From an uncultured Flavobacteriales bacterium (GTDB taxonomy: Bacteria > Bacteroidota > Bacteroidia > Flavobacteriales_D > Sanyastnellaceae), in contig CALBSW010000198.1 in NCBI GenBank assembly GCA_937967465.1, forward strand, positions 1 through 12,684: DNA of 12,684 nucleotides, written 5' to 3'. Positions 6,112 through 12,684 of this stretch are shown piece after piece. A program made the position numbers and the translations under genes. The first letter of the stretch is position 1, and the number at the start of each line of letters is the position of its first letter. The notes under the pieces were generated by a model. It saw only the letters and a program-made list of their open reading frames with translations. It was not told where the DNA came from and ran no database searches.

Positions 6112-7586
6112 GCACAGTCGCGGTCATCGGTGCCGGCATTGGCGGCCTCTCCACCGCCATCCGCGCGGCGGCAGAAGGGCGCTCCGTGACCTTGTTCGAA
6201 GCCGCCCCGGAAGTGGGTGGCAAGCTGCGCCAACTGAGACTGGGCGACTACCGGTTCGACCTGGGCCCGAGCCTGTTCACCTGGCCTGAATTGCTGCAGG
6301 ACACCCTCGCGGCTGCCGGACCGGCTGCGGCGCCATTCGACCACATTCAACTCGACCGCTCCTGCCACTATTTCTGGGAGGATGGCACCCGCTTGATCGG
6401 ATGGACGGACAAAGCGCAACTGGCGCAGGAGATCGAAACCCAGCTCGGTGTCAAGGCCGGCCCGGCACTCCGCCATCTCGAGCAGAGCCAGGCGGGATTT
6501 GAGGCCACCCGGGGCCTCTTTCTCGAACAAAGCCTGCACGAACCTGCCAGCTGGACGCCGGGCCGAACCCTGCGCCACTTGGGCAAAGCGTTGGCGGCTT
6601 GGAAATCCCTCCCATTGACCCGCCAACTCCACCAATGGAACCGGCGGACGGGACACCCCCACCTCGAACAGCTGTTCAACCGGTATGCGACCTACAATGG
6701 CAGCGACCCCTACCGGGCGCCGGCCATGCTCCACGTGATCCCCCACCTCGAGTTCGGCATGGGCACGTTTGCTCCGGTGGGCGGCATGCACGCCATCGTG
6801 GATGCCCTGCACCAAACGGCCCTCGCCCTCGGCGTGGACATCCGCACCGACACCCCGGTCTCCCGCATCCTCGTCGAATCCGGCCAGGTCCGCGGCGTCG
6901 AATGCGGTGAAGGGGAGTCACACCCAGCAGACGTGGTCGTGTCCGGTGTGGATGTCACCCCCACCTACCGGAACCTGCTTCCCGACCAACCCGCTCCGGA
7001 GCGCATCCTGAGCGCCGAATCCTCCACGAGCGGGGTCATTTTCTATTGGGGCATTCGCCATGAGGCCCCGGACCTGCACCTGCACAACATCCTTTGGGCG
7101 GAAGACTACCGAAAGGAATTCAAGGCCCTGTTCGAAGAGCAGACCATCGCAAACGACCCCACGGTCTACATCAACATTGGAAGCCGCACCTCTCCGGGTG
7201 ACGCACCGGATGGCGCGGGCAACTGGTTCGTGATGGTCAATGCCCCGGCTGGATGGGACGCGTCCGGCATCGACCAACTTCGCCAGAGGGTCGAACAAAA
7301 AATCCTGCGCATCACCGGCATTGACGTGGCCCGGCACCGGGAGTGCGAGCACATCCTCACCCCCGACGACATCGCCTCGCGCACGGGGAGCCACCTCGGC
7401 GCATTGTACGGTCCTGCGAGCAACCGGCCCATGAGCGCCTTCTTGCGGCACCGCAACCGCGACCGCCACATCCGCGGGCTGTACTTTGCCGGAGGAAGCG
7501 TACACCCTGGAGGAGGCATTCCCCTGTGCCTGCTGAGCGGCCGCATCACCCACGAACTCATGACACGCCATGACCCCCAACATTGA
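6108..7586 (+). CDS. crtD: CrtD-type carotenoid 3,4-desaturase (CrtI family)
   Basis: 492 residues from a GTG at 6108, which overlaps the idi TGA as GTGA. This start gives STVAVIGAGIGGL, with the FAD Gly motif at residues 8-13 and acidic E31 as in the family. The ATG at 6063 would add 15 unlike residues and overlap idi by 49 bp. The C-terminus has GLYFAGGSVHPGGGIPLCLL plus SG at about 457-478, the hallmark of CrtD-like desaturases. GMGTFAPVGGMHAIVDAL occurs mid-protein. CrtD introduces the C-3,4 double bond in 1-hydroxylated carotenoid ends. Lying directly before cruF, which supplies the 1'-hydroxyl, fits that job. Sequence alone does not exclude another CrtI-like step. Confidence 0.82.
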   Translation: MSTVAVIGAGIGGLSTAIRAAAEGRSVTLFEAAPEVGGKLRQLRLGDYRFDLGPSLFTWPELLQDTLAAAGPAAAPFDHIQLDRSCHYFWEDGTRLIGWTDKAQLAQEIETQLGVKAGPALRHLEQSQAGFEATRGLFLEQSLHEPASWTPGRTLRHLGKALAAWKSLPLTRQLHQWNRRTGHPHLEQLFNRYATYNGSDPYRAPAMLHVIPHLEFGMGTFAPVGGMHAIVDALHQTALALGVDIRTDTPVSRILVESGQVRGVECGEGESHPADVVVSGVDVTPTYRNLLPDQPAPERILSAESSTSGVIFYWGIRHEAPDLHLHNILWAEDYRKEFKALFEEQTIANDPTVYINIGSRTSPGDAPDGAGNWFVMVNAPAGWDASGIDQLRQRVEQKILRITGIDVARHRECEHILTPDDIASRTGSHLGALYGPASNRPMSAFLRHRNRDRHIRGLYFAGGSVHPGGGIPLCLLSGRITHELMTRHDPQH

Positions 7587-8256
7587 CCGCGGCCTTTTCG
7601 GGTTTCGGGGACGTTGGGCCTCGCTGCCAGCCTGGATGGGCCTCATCGCCTTCCTGCACGCCGTGGGCCTCGCGGGAGTGGTGCTGTACGATGCCACGAC
7701 GGTGTTGGATCTGACGGTGATGAACTTGCTCTTCTCCACCCTCATCGTGTTGGGATTCGGAGATCCGGACAATGGATGGCGCTGGGCCCTGACCGCCTAT
7801 GCGACCTATGCCGTGGAGGTGATTGGGGTGCAAACGGGCTTCCCATTCGGCGACTACGCCTACGGATGGCGCCTCGGGCCCCACATCTATGACACTCCGC
7901 CGATGATCGGCGTGCTCTGGCTCGTCACCCTGTCGGGTGCGGCCTATTGGTCCCACCGCTTGCTGCCCGAAGGCCAGCCGCGGGCCAACCGACTCTCCCG
8001 CGCCGCGGTCGCCGCCACCTTCATGCTGGCGCTGGACCTCATCATGGAACCCGTCGCCATGATGGCCGACTTCTGGAATTGGACCGGAGACACCGTCCCC
8101 CTCCGGAACTACGTCGCCTGGTGGACCATCGCCTTTGCACTGGCTTGGGCCTGGGGCAACAGCCGCAGCTTTCGAACCAACCGCGCTGCCGGTCTGTTGC
8201 TCCTCATACAAGCCACTTTTTTCATCGGTCTTCTGCTGTTGCCATGGACATCCTGA
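7570..8256 (+). CDS. cruF: CruF, carotenoid 1',2'-hydratase
   Basis: 228 residues with about six hydrophobic segments, an integral membrane protein of the CruF/DUF422 family. It adds water to the open psi end of gamma-carotene-like substrates, giving the 1'-hydroxyl group. Motifs: TGFPFGDYAYG at 89-99 followed by LGP, LDLIMEPVAM at 155-164 with conserved acidic residues, and VPLRNYVAWW at 176-185. It is unrelated to CrtC hydratases. Its start overlaps the end of crtD by 17 bp and its end overlaps crtZ by 13 bp. The crtD-cruF pairing is itself good evidence that the cell makes 1'-hydroxy, 3',4'-didehydro carotenoids. In archaea the homologue acts on bacterioruberin precursors. Confidence 0.87.
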   Translation: MTPNIDRGLFGFRGRWASLPAWMGLIAFLHAVGLAGVVLYDATTVLDLTVMNLLFSTLIVLGFGDPDNGWRWALTAYATYAVEVIGVQTGFPFGDYAYGWRLGPHIYDTPPMIGVLWLVTLSGAAYWSHRLLPEGQPRANRLSRAAVAATFMLALDLIMEPVAMMADFWNWTGDTVPLRNYVAWWTIAFALAWAWGNSRSFRTNRAAGLLLLIQATFFIGLLLLPWTS

Positions 8257-8726
8257 TCGCCTCCCTCATCGTGCTCGCCACCTTCTTTGCCATGGAAGGC
8301 GTGGCCTGGGCTGCCCACAAGTACCTCATGCACGGCGCGATGTGGTATTTCCACCGGGACCACCACCAACACGAACCGGGCTTCTTCGAAAAGAACGACG
8401 CCTTCTTCTTGATTTTCGCCGTGCCGAGCGCCTGGTGCTTCATCACGGGCAGCATCTACTCAGACTTCCGATTTTGGATCGGCACAGGCATCGCCGCCTA
8501 TGGCCTCTGCTACTTTTTGGTGCATGACGTCTTCATCCACCGCCGCTTCAACTGGTTCCGGAATGCGAAACACCCGTATTTCGCGGCCATCCGCAAGGCA
8601 CACAAGGTGCACCACAAGCACCTCGACAAAGAAGATGGCGAATGCTTCGGCATGCTCTGGGTTCCGCGTCGTTACTTTCAGGAAGCCCGCAAGGCACAAG
8701 CTGCAAAAGCAGTGACCACCCGATGA
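8244..8726 (+). CDS. crtZ: CrtZ, beta-carotene 3-hydroxylase
   Basis: 160 residues, a membrane non-heme di-iron hydroxylase that puts a 3-OH on beta-ionone rings. All four His clusters of the family are present: HKYLMH (25-30), HRDHH (37-41), HDVFIH (94-99) and HKVHH (120-124), separated by hydrophobic segments. The ATG at 8244 gives a hydrophobic N-terminus with the usual short distance to the first His box. It overlaps cruF by 13 bp and crtYcd by 4 bp (ATGA). With a monocyclic substrate it would hydroxylate only the one cyclised end. Confidence 0.94.
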   Translation: MDILIASLIVLATFFAMEGVAWAAHKYLMHGAMWYFHRDHHQHEPGFFEKNDAFFLIFAVPSAWCFITGSIYSDFRFWIGTGIAAYGLCYFLVHDVFIHRRFNWFRNAKHPYFAAIRKAHKVHHKHLDKEDGECFGMLWVPRRYFQEARKAQAAKAVTTR

Positions 8727-9502
8727 ACCCGAACTACCTCTACCTGACTGTCGACTTGGCCGTGCTGGCCGTGCCGCTGGCATTCAGCTTCGACCGCAAG
8801 GTGAGGTTCGTCCGGTTCTGGCCGGCCCTGTTTCCGGCCATCGCCATCATGATGGCCCTCTTCATCCCGTGGGACATCGCCTTCACGGAACGCGGCATTT
8901 GGGGGTTCAACCCCGATTACCTGAGCGGCCTCTGGATCGCCGGAATTCCGCTGGAGGAATGGCTCTTCTTCATCTGCATTCCCTACGCCTGTCTGTTCAC
9001 TTACGAGTCCCTGAAGCACTACTTCCCGCAGGCCATTGGCGGGACGTTGGCCATTCCGGCCAGCGCATTGCTTGCCGTGTTGTGTGCCGTACTGGCCGCC
9101 ACCCTGTCTAACCGCTGGTACATCGGACTGACCTGCCTTTTGACAGGCGCACTGGCCGCGGGATTGGCTGTGGGCGCCGCACGGTGGCCCCATGTCAAGG
9201 AATGGAATCACCGCCTGTGGCTGGCTTACGTGCCCCTGCTCATCCCCTTCATTCTGTCCAACGGGGTGTTGACCGGATTGCGCTTCTGGCAGTACCCCTT
9301 GCTCAACCGCGATGTGGCGACGGTCACCGACCAGATTGTCTGGTACAACAACGACCACAACCTGTCCATTCGCATCTTCTCGATGCCCATGGACGACCTG
9401 ATCTATGGCTTCCTCATGATCGCCATGACCGTGGTCGCGTACGAACTCATCGCCCGACGCCTGGGAATCGTCACGGGATCGGCGCCTGCACCACGGCCTT
9501 GA
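8723..9502 (+). CDS. crtYcd: CrtYcd, fused heterodimer-type lycopene beta-cyclase
   Basis: 259 residues with about seven membrane segments. It corresponds to the CrtYc and CrtYd subunits of Gram-positive-type lycopene cyclase fused in one chain, a form known from Bacteroidota. Each half carries one acidic motif: GIPLEEWLFF in the first (PLEE at 76-79) and SMPMDDLIYGFLM in the second (PMDD at 222-225, where PxEE/PxED is more usual). IPWD (48-51), FILSNGVLTG and WYNNDHNLSIRI also fit the family. It forms the beta ring from lycopene. Here it likely cyclises one end only, since CruF and CrtD need the other end open. It is the last operon gene, and its final 32 bp overlap the convergent nuclease gene. 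No terminator is visible. Confidence 0.88.
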   Translation: MNPNYLYLTVDLAVLAVPLAFSFDRKVRFVRFWPALFPAIAIMMALFIPWDIAFTERGIWGFNPDYLSGLWIAGIPLEEWLFFICIPYACLFTYESLKHYFPQAIGGTLAIPASALLAVLCAVLAATLSNRWYIGLTCLLTGALAAGLAVGAARWPHVKEWNHRLWLAYVPLLIPFILSNGVLTGLRFWQYPLLNRDVATVTDQIVWYNNDHNLSIRIFSMPMDDLIYGFLMIAMTVVAYELIARRLGIVTGSAPAPRP

Positions 9503-10589
9503 CGTAGCGGTGGTCGCTCAGGCCCTCACCCCCCGTCCCATAATCGAGCACAGCCCAAGCCGGGTCGACCAGAATGTGGTCAATTCGGACGCCCGGTATG
9601 GCGCCCTGCCACGTACCGTCCATGCGAAGGCCGCGGACATCGTGGGTGTCCCTCAGTGACTTGCGGACCGCGTGCAGGGCCCAGCTCACCGGCACATCGT
9701 TGAAGTCCCCACACAGCACCACGGGGTGCGGGCTTTGGTCCACCGCGTCCATCACGGCGGACACCTGGGTCACGCGTTCGGCGTAGGCCTCGCGCATCCG
9801 GGACCAGATTCGCTGACGTCCCGCCGCATCGGGCACGCCCTCCTCCAAGGCTGCATAGTCCTCCGTGCCGAAGTGGAGGCTGGCAAAGTGGGCATTGAAC
9901 ACGCGAACGGTGTCCCCTTGCCACACGATGTCGGTCACGGCACAGACGTTGTTGCTCCGGGTGCCAAAGGCGATGTCGTCCCGACGGACAATGGGATGGC
10001 GCGACCACGTCGCCACGCCAAACCGGCGCCCAGCCTTGCCCCTCGCCCAGACTTCATGCAGCTGCACCGGCGCCTTTTCCACGCCGCCCATCGCCTGCCG
10101 AACAGGCACTTCCACAGGAAATGCGGCGGGATTGGGATCGCGGTAATGTTCTTGGACACAGAGCACATCGGGGTGTTCCTCCGAGATGGCGGCTGCGATG
10201 CCCTCCTTGGTGCCCTCTCCCAACCAGCCGTATCGGTCGTAGAGGCGCACATTCCACCCCATGACGTGGAGGCTGGCCGCATCAGGGGACGACACCGGAA
10301 GCCCCCATCCGAAACCTCCCCACACGCTCTGGAACAGCGCACCTGACAGTCCAAGCAGGACAGCGAATCCACCTCCCCACCCCCAACGGTGACGGCGCAG
10401 CGCCATGACAGCGGCCACCGCCAATCCTGCCCCAAAAACGGGAAACGCCAAGCCCGCCAGAGCCGGCAAGGCCAAGCGGGCAGGTGACAGCCAGAGTGCC
10501 ACGTGCGACACGAAAACACCCATTGAGGCCACGAGGCCAAGCAAAATCCAGAGGCGCCCGCGACGCCGGTGGGCGGGGCGAGCGGCCAT
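9471..10589 (-). CDS. Membrane-anchored endonuclease/exonuclease/phosphatase family protein
   Basis: 372 residues. The first ~90 residues hold about three hydrophobic segments after a basic start (MAARPAHRRRGR), then comes a DNase I/EEP fold probably outside the membrane. Family residues in order: N113 in MGWNVRLYD, E147 in VLCVQEH, N232 and H234 in FNAHFAS, D295 and N297 in LCGDFNDVP, D337-H338 in RIDHILV and D359-H360 in LSDHRYV. These make a complete Mg-dependent phosphodiester or phosphoester hydrolase site. The substrate (DNA, RNA, phosphoinositide-like or other) cannot be told. It is the last gene of the mutL-rhomboid-rhomboid operon, 2 bp after the upstream stop, and ends within crtYcd on the other strand. 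Confidence 0.88.
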   Translation of the reverse strand: MAARPAHRRRGRLWILLGLVASMGVFVSHVALWLSPARLALPALAGLAFPVFGAGLAVAAVMALRRHRWGWGGGFAVLLGLSGALFQSVWGGFGWGLPVSSPDAASLHVMGWNVRLYDRYGWLGEGTKEGIAAAISEEHPDVLCVQEHYRDPNPAAFPVEVPVRQAMGGVEKAPVQLHEVWARGKAGRRFGVATWSRHPIVRRDDIAFGTRSNNVCAVTDIVWQGDTVRVFNAHFASLHFGTEDYAALEEGVPDAAGRQRIWSRMREAYAERVTQVSAVMDAVDQSPHPVVLCGDFNDVPVSWALHAVRKSLRDTHDVRGLRMDGTWQGAIPGVRIDHILVDPAWAVLDYGTGGEGLSDHRYVKAVVQAPIP

Positions 10590-10591
10590 GA

Positions 10592-11542
10592 TCAGACGTG
10601 GCCTCCGTTGCGGAACAAGAAGTCCTTTTCCTCCTTGGTCAACTGGTCGTAGCCCACCTTGGAAATCTTGTCGAGGATGCGATCAATGCGCTCCTGGCGC
10701 GCCTTCTTCTCCGCGTTGAATTCCTCATCGGTCTGCGCACGGCGGGTTTTGCCATCCACATCCACACTGCGGTGCACCGAATGCAGCCCTTTGCCGCGGC
10801 GGCGCTTCTTGCGCTTCGGACGCGTTCCCTTGGACCGGGCACCAAACAAGGTGACCACCCAATCGATCAGGCGTTCCATCGGAGCCCCCAGGTCGCGGCC
10901 ACCGGCTTGAAGGTTGCGCATGTAGACGTAGCCATATGCCGCCCCCCCGATGTGACCGAGATGTCCGCCCACGTTGCTTCCGTTGGACAGGGCCACATAA
11001 TCCAGCACGACGTACGCTGCGGCGACCCACTTCAGTTTGACCGGCCCAAGGATGAACAGGCGGATCACCGAATCCGGCGTGTACGTGGCCGTGGCCACCA
11101 TCAACGCCATGACAGCGGAGGAGGCACCAAGCGCATAGCCCCCTTGCGGAAAGGTGGGCACCACATTGCTCGCCACCACATACAACACGAATCCCAGCAG
11201 CCCCCCCATCAAATACGTGCTCAACGTGCGACGGTCTCCGAAGAAAGACCGGAACATGCCGCCCATCCACCACAGGATGAGCATGTTCATGACGAGGTGC
11301 CACACCTGCGTGTGGGCGAACATGTGCGTCACCGCGCTCCAAGGGCGATACAAGAGCAAGGACAAGTCGGAAGTGGTGGCCAATCCAAAGGCCCCGCTCC
11401 AGTGGGGAATGGGGAGCCCGAATGCGACCAACAAACGCAACGTCGCCAAGGCCAGGAAGACCCCCACATTGACGAAGATGAGGCGCATGACCATGCCCCC
11501 CGTCGTCCACCGCATCCGCAAATCCTCCTTCAAACTCGCCAT
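10592..11542 (-). CDS. Rhomboid intramembrane serine protease with basic linker and cytosolic C-terminal tail
   Basis: 316 residues. The six-helix rhomboid core covers about residues 18-208. Catalytic Ser is S141 in GASSAVM and the partner His is H197 in GHLGHIGGAAYG. The oxyanion-region motif is H82-N86 in WHLVMNM. After the core come a highly basic linker (PKRKKRRRGKG, around 240-250) and a charged helical tail ending DKISKVGYDQLTKEEKDFLF, matching the short C-terminal domain seen in Bacteroidota rhomboids (DUF6576, from memory). It probably cleaves transmembrane substrates, but none is known. It starts 27 bp after the other rhomboid gene ends and stops 2 bp before the nuclease gene. Confidence 0.92.
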   Translation of the reverse strand: MASLKEDLRMRWTTGGMVMRLIFVNVGVFLALATLRLLVAFGLPIPHWSGAFGLATTSDLSLLLYRPWSAVTHMFAHTQVWHLVMNMLILWWMGGMFRSFFGDRRTLSTYLMGGLLGFVLYVVASNVVPTFPQGGYALGASSAVMALMVATATYTPDSVIRLFILGPVKLKWVAAAYVVLDYVALSNGSNVGGHLGHIGGAAYGYVYMRNLQAGGRDLGAPMERLIDWVVTLFGARSKGTRPKRKKRRRGKGLHSVHRSVDVDGKTRRAQTDEEFNAEKKARQERIDRILDKISKVGYDQLTKEEKDFLFRNGGHV

Positions 11543-11569
11543 GTTGTCATCTCCCCAACGGGATTCTCA

Positions 11570-12253
11570 TCAATAAAATACGTCGCGATCGCTCTGCCAC
11601 TTCTTGAGCAGCAGATAGCCGAAGATCATCCCGCCCAGGTGAGCGAAGTGGGCCACGTTGTCCCCTGGATTGTTGTCCAACGCGAGCAACAGTTCCAATG
11701 CGCCATATCCCAACACGAAGTACCGGGCCTTGATGGGGATCGGTGGAAAGAGCAACTGAAGGCGCGTGTTTGGGAAGAGCATGCCGAAGCCCAAGAGCAA
11801 ACCAAATACGGCTCCTGACGCCCCCACCACCGGCACGAACATGCGTTGCGCCTGCACCTGCAGGGCGGAGTAGCCCGAACCGGGAAACAGGTCTTCCACC
11901 CGTGGGAACCACGTCCCGTATGTGGTGAAGTAGCCGTAGCCCACAACCATTTCGTGCAGGAAAAACGCGCCCAAACCGCAAGCGAGATAGTAGTTGAGGA
12001 ACCGCTTGGGACCCCACACCCGCTCGAGTTGGGAGCCAAACATGAACAAGGCGAACATGTTGAAGAAGATGTGCCCCAGGCTCGCGTGCATGAACATGTG
12101 GGTCACGACCTGCCACGGCTGGAACTGGGGCGCACTCGGGTAATACCCGGCGAGGAGTGGACGGAGCTCCGGTGCCAGAAAATGGGAGACCACGTAGAAA
12201 ATCCCGTTGATGATCAACAGGTTGCGGACAACGGGCGTGGCTTGTTGGAACAT
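11570..12253 (-). CDS. Rhomboid intramembrane serine protease (minimal form)
   Basis: 227 residues, essentially only the rhomboid core. Catalytic S146 lies in VGASGAVFG and H205 in AHFAHLGGMIFG, with H61-N65 in GHIFFNMF. PWQVVTHMFMH (46-56) and QLERVWG are typical loop-1 sequences. A longer loop around residues 105-140 carries several aromatic residues. Its ATG is 9 bp from the mutL stop. It differs from its neighbour in sequence and lacks the C-terminal tail, so it looks like an old paralogue rather than a recent duplication. Confidence 0.93.
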   Translation of the reverse strand: MFQQATPVVRNLLIINGIFYVVSHFLAPELRPLLAGYYPSAPQFQPWQVVTHMFMHASLGHIFFNMFALFMFGSQLERVWGPKRFLNYYLACGLGAFFLHEMVVGYGYFTTYGTWFPRVEDLFPGSGYSALQVQAQRMFVPVVGASGAVFGLLLGFGMLFPNTRLQLLFPPIPIKARYFVLGYGALELLLALDNNPGDNVAHFAHLGGMIFGYLLLKKWQSDRDVFY

Positions 12254-12262
12254 GTGGGTGAA

Positions 12263-12684
12263 TCAACGGAAGCGCGACTCGACGGCTTCCTGGTCAAATG
12301 TAGCGATGGTGGGACGCCCCCACGGGTCGCGGTCCGGCTCCTGACAGGCAAACAACCCATCGACAAGGTCGAGCATTTCGGTCCGGGTCAGCGTCCGGCC
12401 TGCCACAATGGCGGCGCCACGAGCCAAACCGGCGATGGCCCGGCTGGCACGGAGTTCCGCATCGACTTCACCGGCATCCCGCAATTCGCAGAGCACCGCG
12501 TCCAACAAACTGGCTGGGTCACCTTCTGCGGCCTCCTGCGGGAGTCCTTTCACCGTGACACTCCCCCCCTCTCCAACAGCGAGATCAAATCCGAGTTGGG
12601 CGAGGTCCTCCTGCGCACCGGACAATAAAGCCGCATCTGCCTGCCCCACCTCGAGCTCTGCGGGAAACAGCAGCTGCTGTGCCC
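12263..12684 (-). CDS. mutL: MutL, DNA mismatch repair protein (C-terminal part only)
   Basis: The frame runs off the right edge, leaving 139 complete C-terminal codons of the dimerisation domain. The sequence begins AQQLLFPAELEVGQADAALL, a very typical MutL C-terminal entry (QQLLFP.ELE...DAALL). DLVDGLFACQEPDRDPWGRP and TIATFDQEAVESRF follow near the end. MutL couples MutS mismatch recognition to strand removal. The usual zinc-site sequences of endonuclease-type MutL are changed here: CPHGRP reads DPWGRP and AC(R/K) reads LARG. The metal-binding DQHA..ER motif would lie outside the window. It leads the two rhomboids and the EEP protein in one operon. Confidence 0.93.
   Translation of the reverse strand, partial: AQQLLFPAELEVGQADAALLSGAQEDLAQLGFDLAVGEGGSVTVKGLPQEAAEGDPASLLDAVLCELRDAGEVDAELRASRAIAGLARGAAIVAGRTLTRTEMLDLVDGLFACQEPDRDPWGRPTIATFDQEAVESRFR

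Noticed and set aside
10598..11818. 406-codon plus-strand frame opposite the rhomboid genes
   Set aside because: Shadow of two genes with intact catalytic motifs. Its His/Gln-rich composition reflects antisense of GC-rich codons.
1..12684. CRISPR arrays, insertion sequences, attachment sites or an integrated element near tRNA-His
   Set aside because: No spaced short repeats, transposase or integrase frames or terminal inverted repeats were seen, and no second copy of the tRNA 3' end was noticed in the window.

Overview
The window looks like chromosomal DNA from a high-GC member of the Bacteroidota, probably Flavobacteriales-like. Evidence: the tRNA-His promoter is a textbook Bacteroidota TTG-N19-TAnnTTTG element; the partial secreted protein at the left edge has the GCTD..A.NY/F.P repeats and dockerin-like C-terminus common in marine Flavobacteriales; bacillithiol synthesis (bshB1) is present; one rhomboid has the C-terminal tail usual in this phylum; and start codons lack consistent Shine-Dalgarno sequences. 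Taxonomy below phylum is inference.

Layout. 1-670: 3' end of a Cys/Asp-rich secreted repeat protein (+). 699-852: promoter, tRNA-His(GTG) and terminator (+). 891-2276: minus-strand pair gpx-bshB1, a thiol-redox unit. 2277-2590: a 314-bp intergenic region with a strong minus-strand terminator, a foldable segment that could be a small RNA or gpx leader, three perfect palindromes, a 12-bp direct repeat and a candidate promoter for the next operon. 2591-9502: one tightly packed plus-strand carotenoid operon, crtI-crtB-(unknown secreted protein)-idi-crtD-cruF-crtZ-crtYcd, in which all genes after crtB are 2 bp apart or overlap. 9471-12684: minus-strand operon mutL(partial)-rhomboid-rhomboid-endonuclease/exonuclease/phosphatase, meeting the carotenoid operon tail to tail with a 32-bp overlap.

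How the genes work together. Idi balances IPP and DMAPP; CrtB makes phytoene from GGPP; CrtI desaturates it to lycopene; CrtYcd cyclises one end (gamma-carotene); CruF hydrates the open end at C-1'; CrtD desaturates C-3',4'; CrtZ hydroxylates the beta ring at C-3. The simplest predicted end product is saproxanthin, a monocyclic marine Bacteroidota xanthophyll. No GGPP synthase (crtE) and no ketolase (crtW) lie in the window, so GGPP must come from elsewhere and 4-keto products such as flexixanthin are not predicted from these genes alone.

The least explained parts are the signal-peptide protein embedded in the carotenoid operon and the intergenic region 2277-2590. The rest is well-known gene families in a plausible core/accessory arrangement.
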